Source: Lysobacterales bacterium
Lineage (GTDB): Bacteria > Pseudomonadota > Gammaproteobacteria > Steroidobacterales > Steroidobacteraceae
Reading direction: 5' to 3'
DNA length: 36,236 bases
Assembly (NCBI GenBank): GCA_003819815.1
Contig: RPQJ01000026.1
Coordinates: forward strand, 1-36,236
The position numbers and the translations under genes are program-made. Positions within the stretch are counted from its first letter, which is position 1. The number at the start of each line of letters is the position of its first letter. Below the pieces are notes generated by a model. That model was not told the DNA's origin. It was given only the letters and a program-made list of their open reading frames with translations, and made no database searches. Below are positions 1-7,672 of this stretch, piece after piece.

Positions 1-1469
1 AAGCTGCCGCGCACGTACATCCGGTCGCCGAAATCGGCCGCGGGATCGAGCGACGACGCGGGCGGCTGGCAACTGCTGCCGGGTGAGTACAGCGTGCGCT
101 GCGCACCGCGCCGCAGGGCCGGCTGCGCCTGCCGCAGCGCCGCGAGCGCCGCGAGCCGTTCGTCGAAGCGCGAGCCCGCAAGGCGCGTGAAGTCCATGCT
201 CTCGCGGCTCGAGGCCCCGATCGGCTTGTCGTAGGAGTCGCCCTGACCGCGCGCCGCGATCTCCGTGCCGTAGTACACGACCGGGATGCCGCGCGCCGTG
301 TAGAGCAGCGTGAGCGCGAGATCGAGCCGGCGATCGGTCTCGGTCGCCGACGCGCCGGCGGCTTCCGCTTCCGAAGTGAAGCGCCACACGTCGTGGTTGT
401 CGAGGAAGGTCGAGAGCCGCGTCGCGTCGTCGTACGTCGAGTCGGCGGCGAAAACGTCGGCGATGCGGCGCAAGCTGGCGCCGCGCGCGAGGCTGTCCGT
501 GATCGCGAACTTGAGCGGGAAGTCGAACACCGACGGCGAGCCGACGTCGTCGAGGTAGTGCGCGATGCGGGCGACGCTGCCGTCGAACACCTCGCCCACC
601 GTCCACAGCCGCGTCGGCGCGGCGGGGCTGCCGGCTGCGAAGAAGGTCGCCCAGAACGGGTCGCCGACGTGCTTCATCGTGTCCATGCGCAGCCCGTCGA
701 TCGACGGCACGTTGTCCGTGAGGAAGTCGATCGTGCCGAGCAGGAACTCCGGCACGCCGTTCACTTCCTGGCGGAAGTCCGGGAGCCCCGCGAGGCACAG
801 CGTCACGTCGTCCGAGCCGCACTGGCTGCCCGTGCGGAACCAGGTCGGGTTCGAGCGCAGCAGGCCGGAGCCGGGGCCCACGTGGTTCACCACGACGTCG
901 ACGACGAGCTCGATGTCCGCTGCGTCGGCCGCGGCCGCGAGCGCGCGCAGCTCGTCGATCGTGCCGAAGTGCGGCTCGATCGCGTCGAAGCGCTCGGCCC
1001 AGTAGCCGTGGAAGCCGGCGAACGGCTTCGTCGAATTGACGCCGCCGCCGTTGCCGGGCGCCGGCACCTGCAGCACGACCGGCGAGATCCAGATCGCGGT
1101 GAAGCCGAGGCGCTGGAAATACCCTTCCTCGATCTTCTGCCGGATGCCCGCGAAGTCGCCGCCGTGCCAGCCCACGGGATTCGTGGGATCCCCGGCGTCG
1201 CCGCGGCGGCTGCCATCGCCGTCGTCGTTGGCCGGGTTGCCGTTCGAGAAGCGGTCCGTCAGCAACTGATAGACGATGTCGTCGCGGAAATCGACCGCCT
1301 GCGAAGGCGGCGGAGGCGGTGGGGGTGGCGGAGGGGGTGGCGGCTCGGTGCCGCCGCCGGACCCGCCGGAATCCCCTCCTCCGCACGATGCGAGCAACGC
1401 GGCGGCGAGGACGAGGGCGCACCGACGCTTCGGGTGCGAACGGCGAACGGCACGCAGGGCTTCGAGCAT
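1..1469 (-). CDS. GH13 alpha-amylase family lipoprotein (3' end beyond window)
   Basis: Extracellular or periplasmic glycoside hydrolase family 13 enzyme, expected to cleave alpha-1,4-glucans. All four GH13 motifs are readable: DVVVNHV (about 191-197), GLRMDTMKH with the nucleophile D263, GEVF with acid/base E293, and FLDNHD with transition-state D360. The N-terminus is a lipoprotein signal: two arginine/lysine-rich stretches, a hydrophobic run and the lipobox LASC with C29, then a Gly/Ser-rich stretch and 13 consecutive prolines (43-55) before the catalytic domain. So the enzyme is probably tethered to the outer membrane by a rigid linker. The start used is the ATG at 1469; in-frame ATGs at 1475 and 1508 are alternatives. 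The frame stays open to base 1, so about 489 codons are visible and the C-terminal part is missing. It is transcribed divergently from the DUF2855 gene. Substrate specificity within GH13 cannot be read from the sequence. Confidence 0.9.
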   Translation of the reverse strand, partial: MLEALRAVRRSHPKRRCALVLAAALLASCGGGDSGGSGGGTEPPPPPPPPPPPPPSQAVDFRDDIVYQLLTDRFSNGNPANDDGDGSRRGDAGDPTNPVGWHGGDFAGIRQKIEEGYFQRLGFTAIWISPVVLQVPAPGNGGGVNSTKPFAGFHGYWAERFDAIEPHFGTIDELRALAAAADAADIELVVDVVVNHVGPGSGLLRSNPTWFRTGSQCGSDDVTLCLAGLPDFRQEVNGVPEFLLGTIDFLTDNVPSIDGLRMDTMKHVGDPFWATFFAAGSPAAPTRLWTVGEVFDGSVARIAHYLDDVGSPSVFDFPLKFAITDSLARGASLRRIADVFAADSTYDDATRLSTFLDNHDVWRFTSEAEAAGASATETDRRLDLALTLLYTARGIPVVYYGTEIAARGQGDSYDKPIGASSRESMDFTRLAGSRFDERLAALAALRQAQPALRRGAQRTLYSPGSSCQPPASSLDPAADFGDRMYVRGS

Positions 1470-1594
1470 CGGCATGGCGGTCACGAGGGCGACGCAAAGG
1501 GCACTCATCGTACCAGCCCGCGGCGACGATTCTGCAGGCACCGCCCGGGTGTACAGTCCGGTCGTGCACCGCCCCGACGCGGCAAGGAGCCACC

Positions 1595-2689
1595 ATGAAC
1601 CCGACGAATCTCGTCCTCGAACTCGATCGCCGCTCCCTCGGCACCGGCCGGCTCGTCGAGGAACCGCTGCCGCCGCTCCCGGCCGGCCAGGTCCGCCTGC
1701 GCATCGAGCGCGTCGCGCTGACGGCCAACACCGTCACCTACGCCGTGACGGGCGACGTGCTCGGCTACTGGGGGTTCTTTCCCGGCGCGAACCCCGGCTG
1801 GGGACGCGTGCCCGCGATGGGCTGGGCGACGGTGGTCGAATCGCGCGTCGACGGCGTCGAGCCGGGCCAGCGCTGCTACGGCTGGTATCCGCTGGCCCGT
1901 TACGTGGACTTCACGGCCACCGCGACGGCCGAGGGATTCCGTGACGACGGCGCGCACCGGCAGGCGCATGCACCGGTGTACCGGGCCTATTCCGACACGC
2001 GACGCGATCCGCTCTACCAGCCGGGCGAGGATGCCGAGGATCGCCACGCGCTGCTGCGCGGTCTCTACGTCACCGGCTGGCTCGCCGACGACTTCCTGCA
2101 CGGCAACGGGTACTACGGTGCGCGGCGCGCGCTGGTCCTGTCCGCCTCGAGCAAGACCGCTCTCGGTTACGCGCACTGCGCGTCGCAGCGCGACGGCCTC
2201 GAGATCGTCGGCCTCACGTCGCCGCGCAACCACGCGTTCGTCGAGCACGTCGGCTGCTACGACGAGGCGCTCGCGTACGACGAGGTGAGCCGCATTCCAC
2301 GGGACGCGCCCATCGTCTCGATCGACATGTCGGGCAGCGGGCCGCTGCTCGCTGCCGTGCACGGGCACTTCGGCGACTCGCTCAAGCACTCGATGGCCAT
2401 CGGCCGCAGCCACCACGACTCGCCGCCGCGGGCCGACGGCCTGCCGGGACCGAAACCGGAGTTTTTCTTCGCGCCAACGCAGGTCAAGCGTCGCGTGCAG
2501 GAGTGGGGGCTCGCGGGCTACCAGGCGCGCATCGGCACGGCACTGCACGGGTTCGTCGACTGGAGCCGCGCGTGGCTCACGGTGCAGCGGGTGGCGGGCG
2601 GCGAAGCGGCCGTCGCTGCCTGGGGCGAAGCGCACGCGGGCCGGACGGCACCGGACCGCGGCTGCATCGTCACGCTGTGGGAGCGGTGA
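1595..2689 (+). CDS. DUF2855 family protein
   Basis: A 364-residue soluble protein of the DUF2855 family, which is distantly related to medium-chain dehydrogenase/reductases; no reaction is established for it. The N-terminal half reads like a GroES-type barrel (LRIERVALTANTVTYAVTG near residues 30-50, then a W/G-rich stretch around 55-75), followed by a Rossmann-like middle with LVLSASSKTALGYA (about 180-195) where NAD(P) would bind. This assignment rests on remembered family features, not a search. The start is the ATG at 1595, preceded by AAGGAG 5 bases upstream (1584-1589). It runs convergently into hemG: the two coding regions share 20 bases at their 3' ends. No signal peptide is visible. 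Confidence 0.82.
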   Translation: MNPTNLVLELDRRSLGTGRLVEEPLPPLPAGQVRLRIERVALTANTVTYAVTGDVLGYWGFFPGANPGWGRVPAMGWATVVESRVDGVEPGQRCYGWYPLARYVDFTATATAEGFRDDGAHRQAHAPVYRAYSDTRRDPLYQPGEDAEDRHALLRGLYVTGWLADDFLHGNGYYGARRALVLSASSKTALGYAHCASQRDGLEIVGLTSPRNHAFVEHVGCYDEALAYDEVSRIPRDAPIVSIDMSGSGPLLAAVHGHFGDSLKHSMAIGRSHHDSPPRADGLPGPKPEFFFAPTQVKRRVQEWGLAGYQARIGTALHGFVDWSRAWLTVQRVAGGEAAVAAWGEAHAGRTAPDRGCIVTLWER

Positions 2690-3227
2690 CCCGGGCGAGT
2701 TCGGGCAGGTGTCGCCCCCACGCCCGGACGTCGTCCCAGTCCGTGTAGTCGATCACCGCCTTCGGGTCGGTCGGCCCGTGCGTCATCTTCATGATCAGCC
2801 GGATCATGATGCGGTCCCACCAGGGCCAGGACGGGTAGTCGACCTTGCCCGCGATCACCTTGAGCTCCTGCGGCTTCCACGGCGAGAGCTCCAGGAACTT
2901 CTGCATGTAGCGGTTGCCCGCCACGGTCGCCTTCTCCGGCGTGCGTGCGACGACCGACACGTTGAAGAACGCGTTCGGCCTCGCGGCCAGCGCATCCTTG
3001 TGCCGCTCGATGAAGCGCATGACGCTCTTGTCGTAGTTGCCGTATAGCACCGGCGCGCCGACCACGACGACGTCGTGGCGGGCCCAGTCGATGCCCGTCT
3101 TTTCGGCATCGCGCACGTCGAGCGCGGTCGCCTGCCCTCCCGCGGCCTCGACGCCCTCGCACAGGCAGCGGGCGATGCGGGCGGTGTGCCCGCCGCGCGT
3201 CATGTACACCACCAGAACGGAAGTCAT
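2670..3227 (-). CDS. hemG: Protoporphyrinogen oxidase HemG, flavodoxin type
   Basis: Menaquinone/ubiquinone-linked oxidation of protoporphyrinogen IX to protoporphyrin IX, the penultimate step of haem synthesis, on the cytoplasmic face of the inner membrane. The 185-residue protein opens with a flavodoxin FMN-loop (VVYMTRGGHTARIA, residues 5-18). It then shows the HemG-typical segments GAPVLYGNYDKSVMRFI, VVARTPEK and WWDRIMIRLIMKMTHG, followed by YTDWDDVRAWG near the C-terminus. These match E. coli HemG, as I remember it, nearly end to end, including the long insert with the amphipathic helix thought to hold it to the membrane. Its ATG overlaps the stop of the upstream protease gene as ATGA, so it is likely translationally coupled as the last gene of a three-gene operon. 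Its 3' end overlaps the convergent DUF2855 gene. Confidence 0.92.
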   Translation of the reverse strand: MTSVLVVYMTRGGHTARIARCLCEGVEAAGGQATALDVRDAEKTGIDWARHDVVVVGAPVLYGNYDKSVMRFIERHKDALAARPNAFFNVSVVARTPEKATVAGNRYMQKFLELSPWKPQELKVIAGKVDYPSWPWWDRIMIRLIMKMTHGPTDPKAVIDYTDWDDVRAWGRHLPELARVTAPTA

Positions 3228-4366
3228 CGAGGGCGTCCTCCACGCGCAGGCGCCGGATCGACCGCGGGATCCGGCTCGCACAGCCCGAGCGTCGCCTCGG
3301 CGGAGCACTCGCGACACGCCGTCCCCGCATCGTGCTGGCGTTCGATCACGCAGTCGACGAAGTCGCGCGCCTCGCGCTGGTCGATGCGGTAGTACGGGTC
3401 GCGCGAGCCCTGGCACCAGAGCGTCGCGCCCGAGAGCACGCCGGAGATCACGGGCTCGACCGCGCCGTCGAGCTCGAGGAACAGCGGCGACCCCGAGTCG
3501 CCGAAGCAGACGGTGTCGTCGCCCTTCTGCACGCTCTGCCGCGGCACCAGTGCGTTCGCGTACACGTTCGTCACGGGCCCGACGGACGCGACACGCTTCA
3601 CGCCGTTGCCGCCGCCGAGATCGGTCATCGGCCCGAGGCCCGGCGTGGGCGGCGTCGCAACCTGCTTCTCCCAGTTGAGGCCGTAGCCGACGCTCACGAC
3701 CGGCGTGCCGACGAGCCCCGGGATCGCGTCGAGCTCGCCCACCGCGCGCATCGGCAGCGGCTCGACGTCGAGCACCGGCTGTTCGAGCAGGATCGCGCCG
3801 ACGTCGGGCGCCAACTGCAGGTTCTGGATCGCGCGGGTCGCCCGGCCGTCGCGACGCAAATCCGGCCGCAGGTAGCCGGGATGCGTGAGGCCGTGCGCCA
3901 CGGCGACGCCGTCCTTGCGGCCGGTCACCGCGGCCGGCCGGAACTGCGGCTGCGGCACGGTACGTCGCGCCGGATCGCACGCGTACTCGCCCACGAGGTA
4001 CTCGGCGTACTCGACTCCCGCTTCGGCGAGGAAGCAGCGGAAGTCGTTGGCCGTTGCCGTCACGTCGAACGTGACCCACACACGGCTGCTGTAACCCTCG
4101 ATGCCGACGTCCTCGGTGTAGTTGAACGCCGTGCAGTGCGAGGCCGTGAGGACGACCTGCTCCGACACCAGCGCGCCCGAGCAGTTGAGTTCCGCGTAGG
4201 CGACCTCGGGCGGGCCGGCCGCGGGCAGGTAGACGAAGAACTCGTAGTACCCGGCCACCGCCGGGTAGCGCCCCACGGTGTCGGGAACGCCGTTGCTCCC
4301 GGACGCTTGTATGGATGCGAGAAGCGTCAGGGCGCAGGCAATGGCTGGCAAGCGACGGCGTGACAC
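3224..4366 (-). CDS. Trypsin-like (S1 family) serine protease, exported
   Basis: A 380-residue secreted serine endopeptidase of the chymotrypsin fold. The catalytic triad is readable: H77 in TASHC, D188 in APDVGAILLEQP, and S291 in GDSGSPLF. An N-terminal signal peptide is present (basic MSRRR, hydrophobic core, SIQASGS). Several cysteine pairs (for example C77-region, CFGDSGSP, and CVIER...CRECS near the C-terminus) suggest disulfides, fitting an extracytoplasmic protein. The start is a GTG at 4366, only 3 bases after the stop of the metallopeptidase gene; no ATG gives a complete signal peptide. The C-terminal tail (about 340-380) is cysteine- and proline-rich and outside the protease fold. 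Target proteins are unknown. Confidence 0.88.
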   Translation of the reverse strand: MSRRRLPAIACALTLLASIQASGSNGVPDTVGRYPAVAGYYEFFVYLPAAGPPEVAYAELNCSGALVSEQVVLTASHCTAFNYTEDVGIEGYSSRVWVTFDVTATANDFRCFLAEAGVEYAEYLVGEYACDPARRTVPQPQFRPAAVTGRKDGVAVAHGLTHPGYLRPDLRRDGRATRAIQNLQLAPDVGAILLEQPVLDVEPLPMRAVGELDAIPGLVGTPVVSVGYGLNWEKQVATPPTPGLGPMTDLGGGNGVKRVASVGPVTNVYANALVPRQSVQKGDDTVCFGDSGSPLFLELDGAVEPVISGVLSGATLWCQGSRDPYYRIDQREARDFVDCVIERQHDAGTACRECSAEATLGLCEPDPAVDPAPARGGRPR

Positions 4367-4369
4367 GTT

Positions 4370-6103
4370 TCAGTTCCTCCCCGACTCAGGCCGAGCATCG
4401 CATTCGCGGCCGCACTGCGCCACCGCCCCCGGCGCGCCGATGCGCCGTATCTGTGCCACGAGGGCGTCGGGCGACGGCGGGCGCCCGAGCAGGTCCCGCA
4501 TCAGCTCGCGGGTGTCGCGTTCCGCGCCGTAGCGCAGCAGCCGCTCGCTCGCCCAGTGGTACCACCCGGCGGCGCCCGTCTCGAACGGCCCGACGGCCTG
4601 CGCCGCGGCAGCCCGCATCTCCGCGGTCAGCATCGCACCGAGCGCGTAGTTGACCATGTAGCCCGGATCGGTGACGAGCTGCACGCGCATTGCCCACCAC
4701 GGCAGTTCCGGATGCGGGCGGACGTGGAGGTAGCGGCTCGTGATGTCGGTCCAGACCGCCGAAGGATCCGAGGCCGGGTCACGCAGCAGCCGCAATTCGA
4801 AGAGTCCCCACGCGACGTCGAGCATGACGCCCGAATACAGCGCCCGCAGCGATTCGCGCTCGCCCGCCGCGGCGCCGAGGTACCGCTGCTGCCAAGCGGG
4901 CTCGAAGTTGCTCCAGGACGGCACGTCGGCAAACGCCTCGGTGAGGAGCGTGTCGGGCCAGTCGAGCCAGGCGGGCCGCGTGCGGATCGCGCTCACGTGC
5001 ACGGCGTGCCCGAGCTCGTGCACCAGCTCGTTCAGCGCGAAGAGCCCGCCCTCGGGATAGTTCGCGACGACGAGCGCGGTCGAGGGTTGCCAGCCGTGCC
5101 CGGTCGGACGGCCGCGCTGCAGGAAATCGGCATACGCGGCGGGCGCCTTGCCCGGCCGCGGCTCGACGTCGTAGACGACGCCGAGCGCGCGCGGGTCCGC
5201 GCCGAGGTCGCGGAAATAGCGCTCGCTCACCGGCAGCAGCGCAGCCTGCGGGACGTGCGGCTCCAGCCGTCGATGGGCGGCGCCGTGGACGTAGCGGTAG
5301 TCCCACGGCTCGACCGTCGCCGGGCCCGACGCGTCGCGCCACGCCTCGAGCACCTCGACGAGCCAGCGCTCGACGTCGGCGACCTCGACGCCGAGCGCGC
5401 GCGCCGCCTCGTCGACGGGCGTGCCGCCGCGTTCGGCCGCGTTCGCGGCCGTGAGGCGGATCAGCCGTCGATAGGGGCTTTGGTCCGTGCCGTCGCCGTG
5501 CACGGCGTTCCAGAGAGGACCGAACGCGGCGAACAGCGCCCGCCGGCGCGCGGGGTCGTCGAGCAGGTGAAGGCGCTGGAGCGCCATGCCGCGGTCGATC
5601 GTGCGGCCCTCGAACTGCATCGAGCCGCCTAGCTCGACGAAGCACGCCTCGAGGCTCGCCCGCAGCGTCGCCTCGTCGGAATCCGGGCGTTGCGCGTCGC
5701 TGCAATCGGACGCACGGACGGGAGCGGTCGGCACGGTGCCAGCGTCGTAGAGCTCGAGCGACCGGCGCATCGCCGCCACCGCACGGGCGTCCGCGTCGGG
5801 CGCGACGACGGCCGGCAGACGGTGGAGCAGATCCACGAGCCGTGCGCGTCGTTCCCGTGCCAGCGTCTCCCACGCGGCGAGGTCCAGCCCGGCCCGGCGC
5901 TGCAGCGCGCCGGCGCCAAGCGCGCTCGTCGCGTCACGGGCGTCGAGCCAGTCGACATAGGCCGCTTCGACGACCGTGACGGACACCGGCTCGACGGCAG
6001 CAGGCGGCGATTGCGCGGGGCCGGCCGGCGCTCCGCCCGCGAACGCCGTTGCCAGCCCGCCGACAAAGGCCCACCGCAGCCACCACCGTGACGTCCGCTT
6101 CAT
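4370..6103 (-). CDS. M3/M2-like zinc metallopeptidase, exported
   Basis: A 577-residue gluzincin peptidase. The zinc-binding HExxH is HELGH (H362, E363, H366) inside NELVHELGHAVH, with TEAFAD about 30 residues later providing the expected third glutamate ligand. The segment order resembles oligopeptidase M3/M2 families (mostly helical N-terminus, catalytic site in the last 40%), but it is shorter than typical M3 oligopeptidases and I cannot assign the subfamily. The chosen ATG at 6103 gives a basic N-terminus plus a hydrophobic stretch (WAFVGGLATAFAGGAPA), read as a signal peptide; longer in-frame versions upstream lack this logic. It is the first gene of a tight operon with the S1 protease (3-base gap) and hemG. 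It lies divergent from the DUF2058 gene across 69 bases that must hold both promoters. Confidence 0.83.
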   Translation of the reverse strand: MKRTSRWWLRWAFVGGLATAFAGGAPAGPAQSPPAAVEPVSVTVVEAAYVDWLDARDATSALGAGALQRRAGLDLAAWETLARERRARLVDLLHRLPAVVAPDADARAVAAMRRSLELYDAGTVPTAPVRASDCSDAQRPDSDEATLRASLEACFVELGGSMQFEGRTIDRGMALQRLHLLDDPARRRALFAAFGPLWNAVHGDGTDQSPYRRLIRLTAANAAERGGTPVDEAARALGVEVADVERWLVEVLEAWRDASGPATVEPWDYRYVHGAAHRRLEPHVPQAALLPVSERYFRDLGADPRALGVVYDVEPRPGKAPAAYADFLQRGRPTGHGWQPSTALVVANYPEGGLFALNELVHELGHAVHVSAIRTRPAWLDWPDTLLTEAFADVPSWSNFEPAWQQRYLGAAAGERESLRALYSGVMLDVAWGLFELRLLRDPASDPSAVWTDITSRYLHVRPHPELPWWAMRVQLVTDPGYMVNYALGAMLTAEMRAAAAQAVGPFETGAAGWYHWASERLLRYGAERDTRELMRDLLGRPPSPDALVAQIRRIGAPGAVAQCGRECDARPESGRN

Positions 6104-6172
6104 GCGGCAATCATAATGACACCCCGCCCCCGATAAGATGGCGGCGCCACCCCTGAGGACGAGAGCACCCCG

Positions 6173-6715
6173 ATGAGCCTGTCCCTGCGCGACCAACTCC
6201 TGAAAGCCGGCCTCGTGAGCGAGAAGCAGGCCCGCCAGGCCGAGCGAGACGCGCACCAGCGCAACCGCCCGAAGGGCGGGAAGGCGTCGCCGCCGCCCGC
6301 GCCGGCGCCGGCGCGCGAAGCCCAGGCCCGCAAGGCCGCCCGGGACCAGGCGCTGAACCGCGCGCAGCAGGAGAAGGCGGCCGCCCGCGCGGCGACGGCG
6401 CAGCTCCGCCAGCTCATCGAGCAGCACCGGGTGCCGCGCGTCGAGTCCGACGACTGGTACAACTTCGTGCACGCGGGCAAGGTGCGCCGGCTGCCCGTGA
6501 CGCCCGCGCTGCGTGCGCAGCTCGTGCGCGGCGCCCTCGTCGTCGTGGTGTGCGAAGGCCGCTACGACTGCGTGCCGCCCGAGGCGGCTACCCGCATTGC
6601 CGAGCGCGATCCGGCCGCCATCGTGCCGCTGCCCGCCGCGGCCACCGCGGCCGAGCCGCCCCGCGACGACGATCCGTACAAGGACTACGTCGTTCCCGAC
6701 GACCTCGTCTGGTGA
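6173..6715 (+). CDS. DUF2058 (YaiL-type) cytoplasmic protein
   Basis: A 180-residue protein of the DUF2058/YaiL family, widespread in gammaproteobacteria and of unproven function. It begins with the family signature MSLSLRDQLLKAGLVSEKQA, continues with a highly charged, probably helical Lys/Arg/Ala segment (about 20-80) and ends in a compact domain (QHRVPRVESDDWYNFVHAGK, about 83-102, then RGALVVVVCEGRYDCVP). No signal or membrane segment is seen. It is separated by 7 bases from the downstream thioesterase gene, so the two are probably co-transcribed. Confidence 0.88.
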   Translation: MSLSLRDQLLKAGLVSEKQARQAERDAHQRNRPKGGKASPPPAPAPAREAQARKAARDQALNRAQQEKAAARAATAQLRQLIEQHRVPRVESDDWYNFVHAGKVRRLPVTPALRAQLVRGALVVVVCEGRYDCVPPEAATRIAERDPAAIVPLPAAATAAEPPRDDDPYKDYVVPDDLVW

Positions 6716-6722
6716 CGATCGC

Positions 6723-7517
6723 GTGACGCCCTACTCCGACGTGCTCGACTCCATCGAGCCGGTCGACGACGGGTGGTCGACGACCGTGCCCGACGACTGG
6801 GCGCAGGGCCGCACGGTGTTCGGCGGAATGCAGGTGGCGCTCATGGTGCGGGCGATGCGGGCCGCCGGCGGCACCGCGCCGCTGCCGCCGCTGCGCAGCC
6901 TGCAGGCGACGTTCGTGGGCCCGCTGCCGACCGGACGACCGGTGCTCATGCGCGCGGAAACCCTGCGCACCGGCCGCTCCGCCACCCATGTCCGCTGCGA
7001 CCTCGTGCACTCCGGATCGCTCGCCTGCACGGCCGTGGCGATCTTCGGCGCGGCGCGGCCCTCGCGCGTGGCCGTCGACATCGCGAAGCCCGTACCGCCC
7101 GTGGGGCCCGACGCCATCACGGATCCTTCGGGCCTCGCGCCTGAGTTCGCGCGGCACATGCAGCTCCGGTGGGCCGCCGGCTCACCGCCCTACTCCGGCC
7201 AGGATCACGCGTCGTCGCTGATCTACGCGCGCCTTGCGGACCCGCGCTGCAGCGCCGAGGACGCGCTGATTGCCCTCGCCGACGCGCCACCCACGCCGTC
7301 GCTCTCGATGCTCACGACACCCGCACCCGCAAGCTCGGTCAACTGGATGCTCGAGTTCATCGGCGACCCGCGCCTGCTCGACCGCGCGCGGTGGGCGCTG
7401 ATCGGGACCGAGGTGCGGGCCGGCGCCGACGGCTACCTGAGCCAGACGTCGGTGCTGTGGGGACCGGACGGCCACGCCTTCACGGTAAGCCACCAGACCG
7501 TCGCGATCTACGGCTGA
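6723..7517 (+). CDS. Acyl-CoA thioesterase, TesB-like double hot-dog
   Basis: A 264-residue protein with two hot-dog folds, expected to hydrolyse acyl-CoA to free fatty acid and CoA. Readable landmarks are GRTVFGGMQVALMVRAM (about 29-45, first hot-dog helix), SLQATFVGPLPTGRPV, and in the second half SVNWMLEFIGD and the C-terminal SVLWGPDGHAFTVSHQTVA, typical of the 4HBT_3/TesB-like family. The start is a GTG at 6723 just after the DUF2058 stop; the frame contains no suitable ATG. It is likely cytoplasmic. The natural acyl chain length cannot be inferred. Confidence 0.83.
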   Translation: MTPYSDVLDSIEPVDDGWSTTVPDDWAQGRTVFGGMQVALMVRAMRAAGGTAPLPPLRSLQATFVGPLPTGRPVLMRAETLRTGRSATHVRCDLVHSGSLACTAVAIFGAARPSRVAVDIAKPVPPVGPDAITDPSGLAPEFARHMQLRWAAGSPPYSGQDHASSLIYARLADPRCSAEDALIALADAPPTPSLSMLTTPAPASSVNWMLEFIGDPRLLDRARWALIGTEVRAGADGYLSQTSVLWGPDGHAFTVSHQTVAIYG

Positions 7518-7606
7518 TTCTCCGGGGCGGCGCACGCGCACGATGGCGCGGCCCGATTGTGGCTAAAAAAATACAAATGGACCGTTCGCGCCCATCACTT
7601 GCCATT

Positions 7607-7635
7607 TTGACACGTTGGCGGCATGGGCAGATTAT
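7607..7635 (+). promoter_or_regulatory. Candidate sigma-70 promoter of the TonB receptor gene
   Basis: A perfect -35 hexamer TTGACA (7607-7612) is followed after 17 bases by GATTAT (7630-7635), a 4/6 match to the -10 consensus. It sits in an unusually AT-rich pocket (7561-7640), 38 bases upstream of the receptor ATG. Inference from sequence only. Confidence 0.55.
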
Positions 7636-7672
7636 GTCTCCTGTTCACAACAACTACTTCTGGGGGCATTGC

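Noticed and set aside
393-1598. Plus-strand open frame of 401 codons
   Set aside because: Shadow of the GH13 gene; the minus strand shows all four catalytic motifs.
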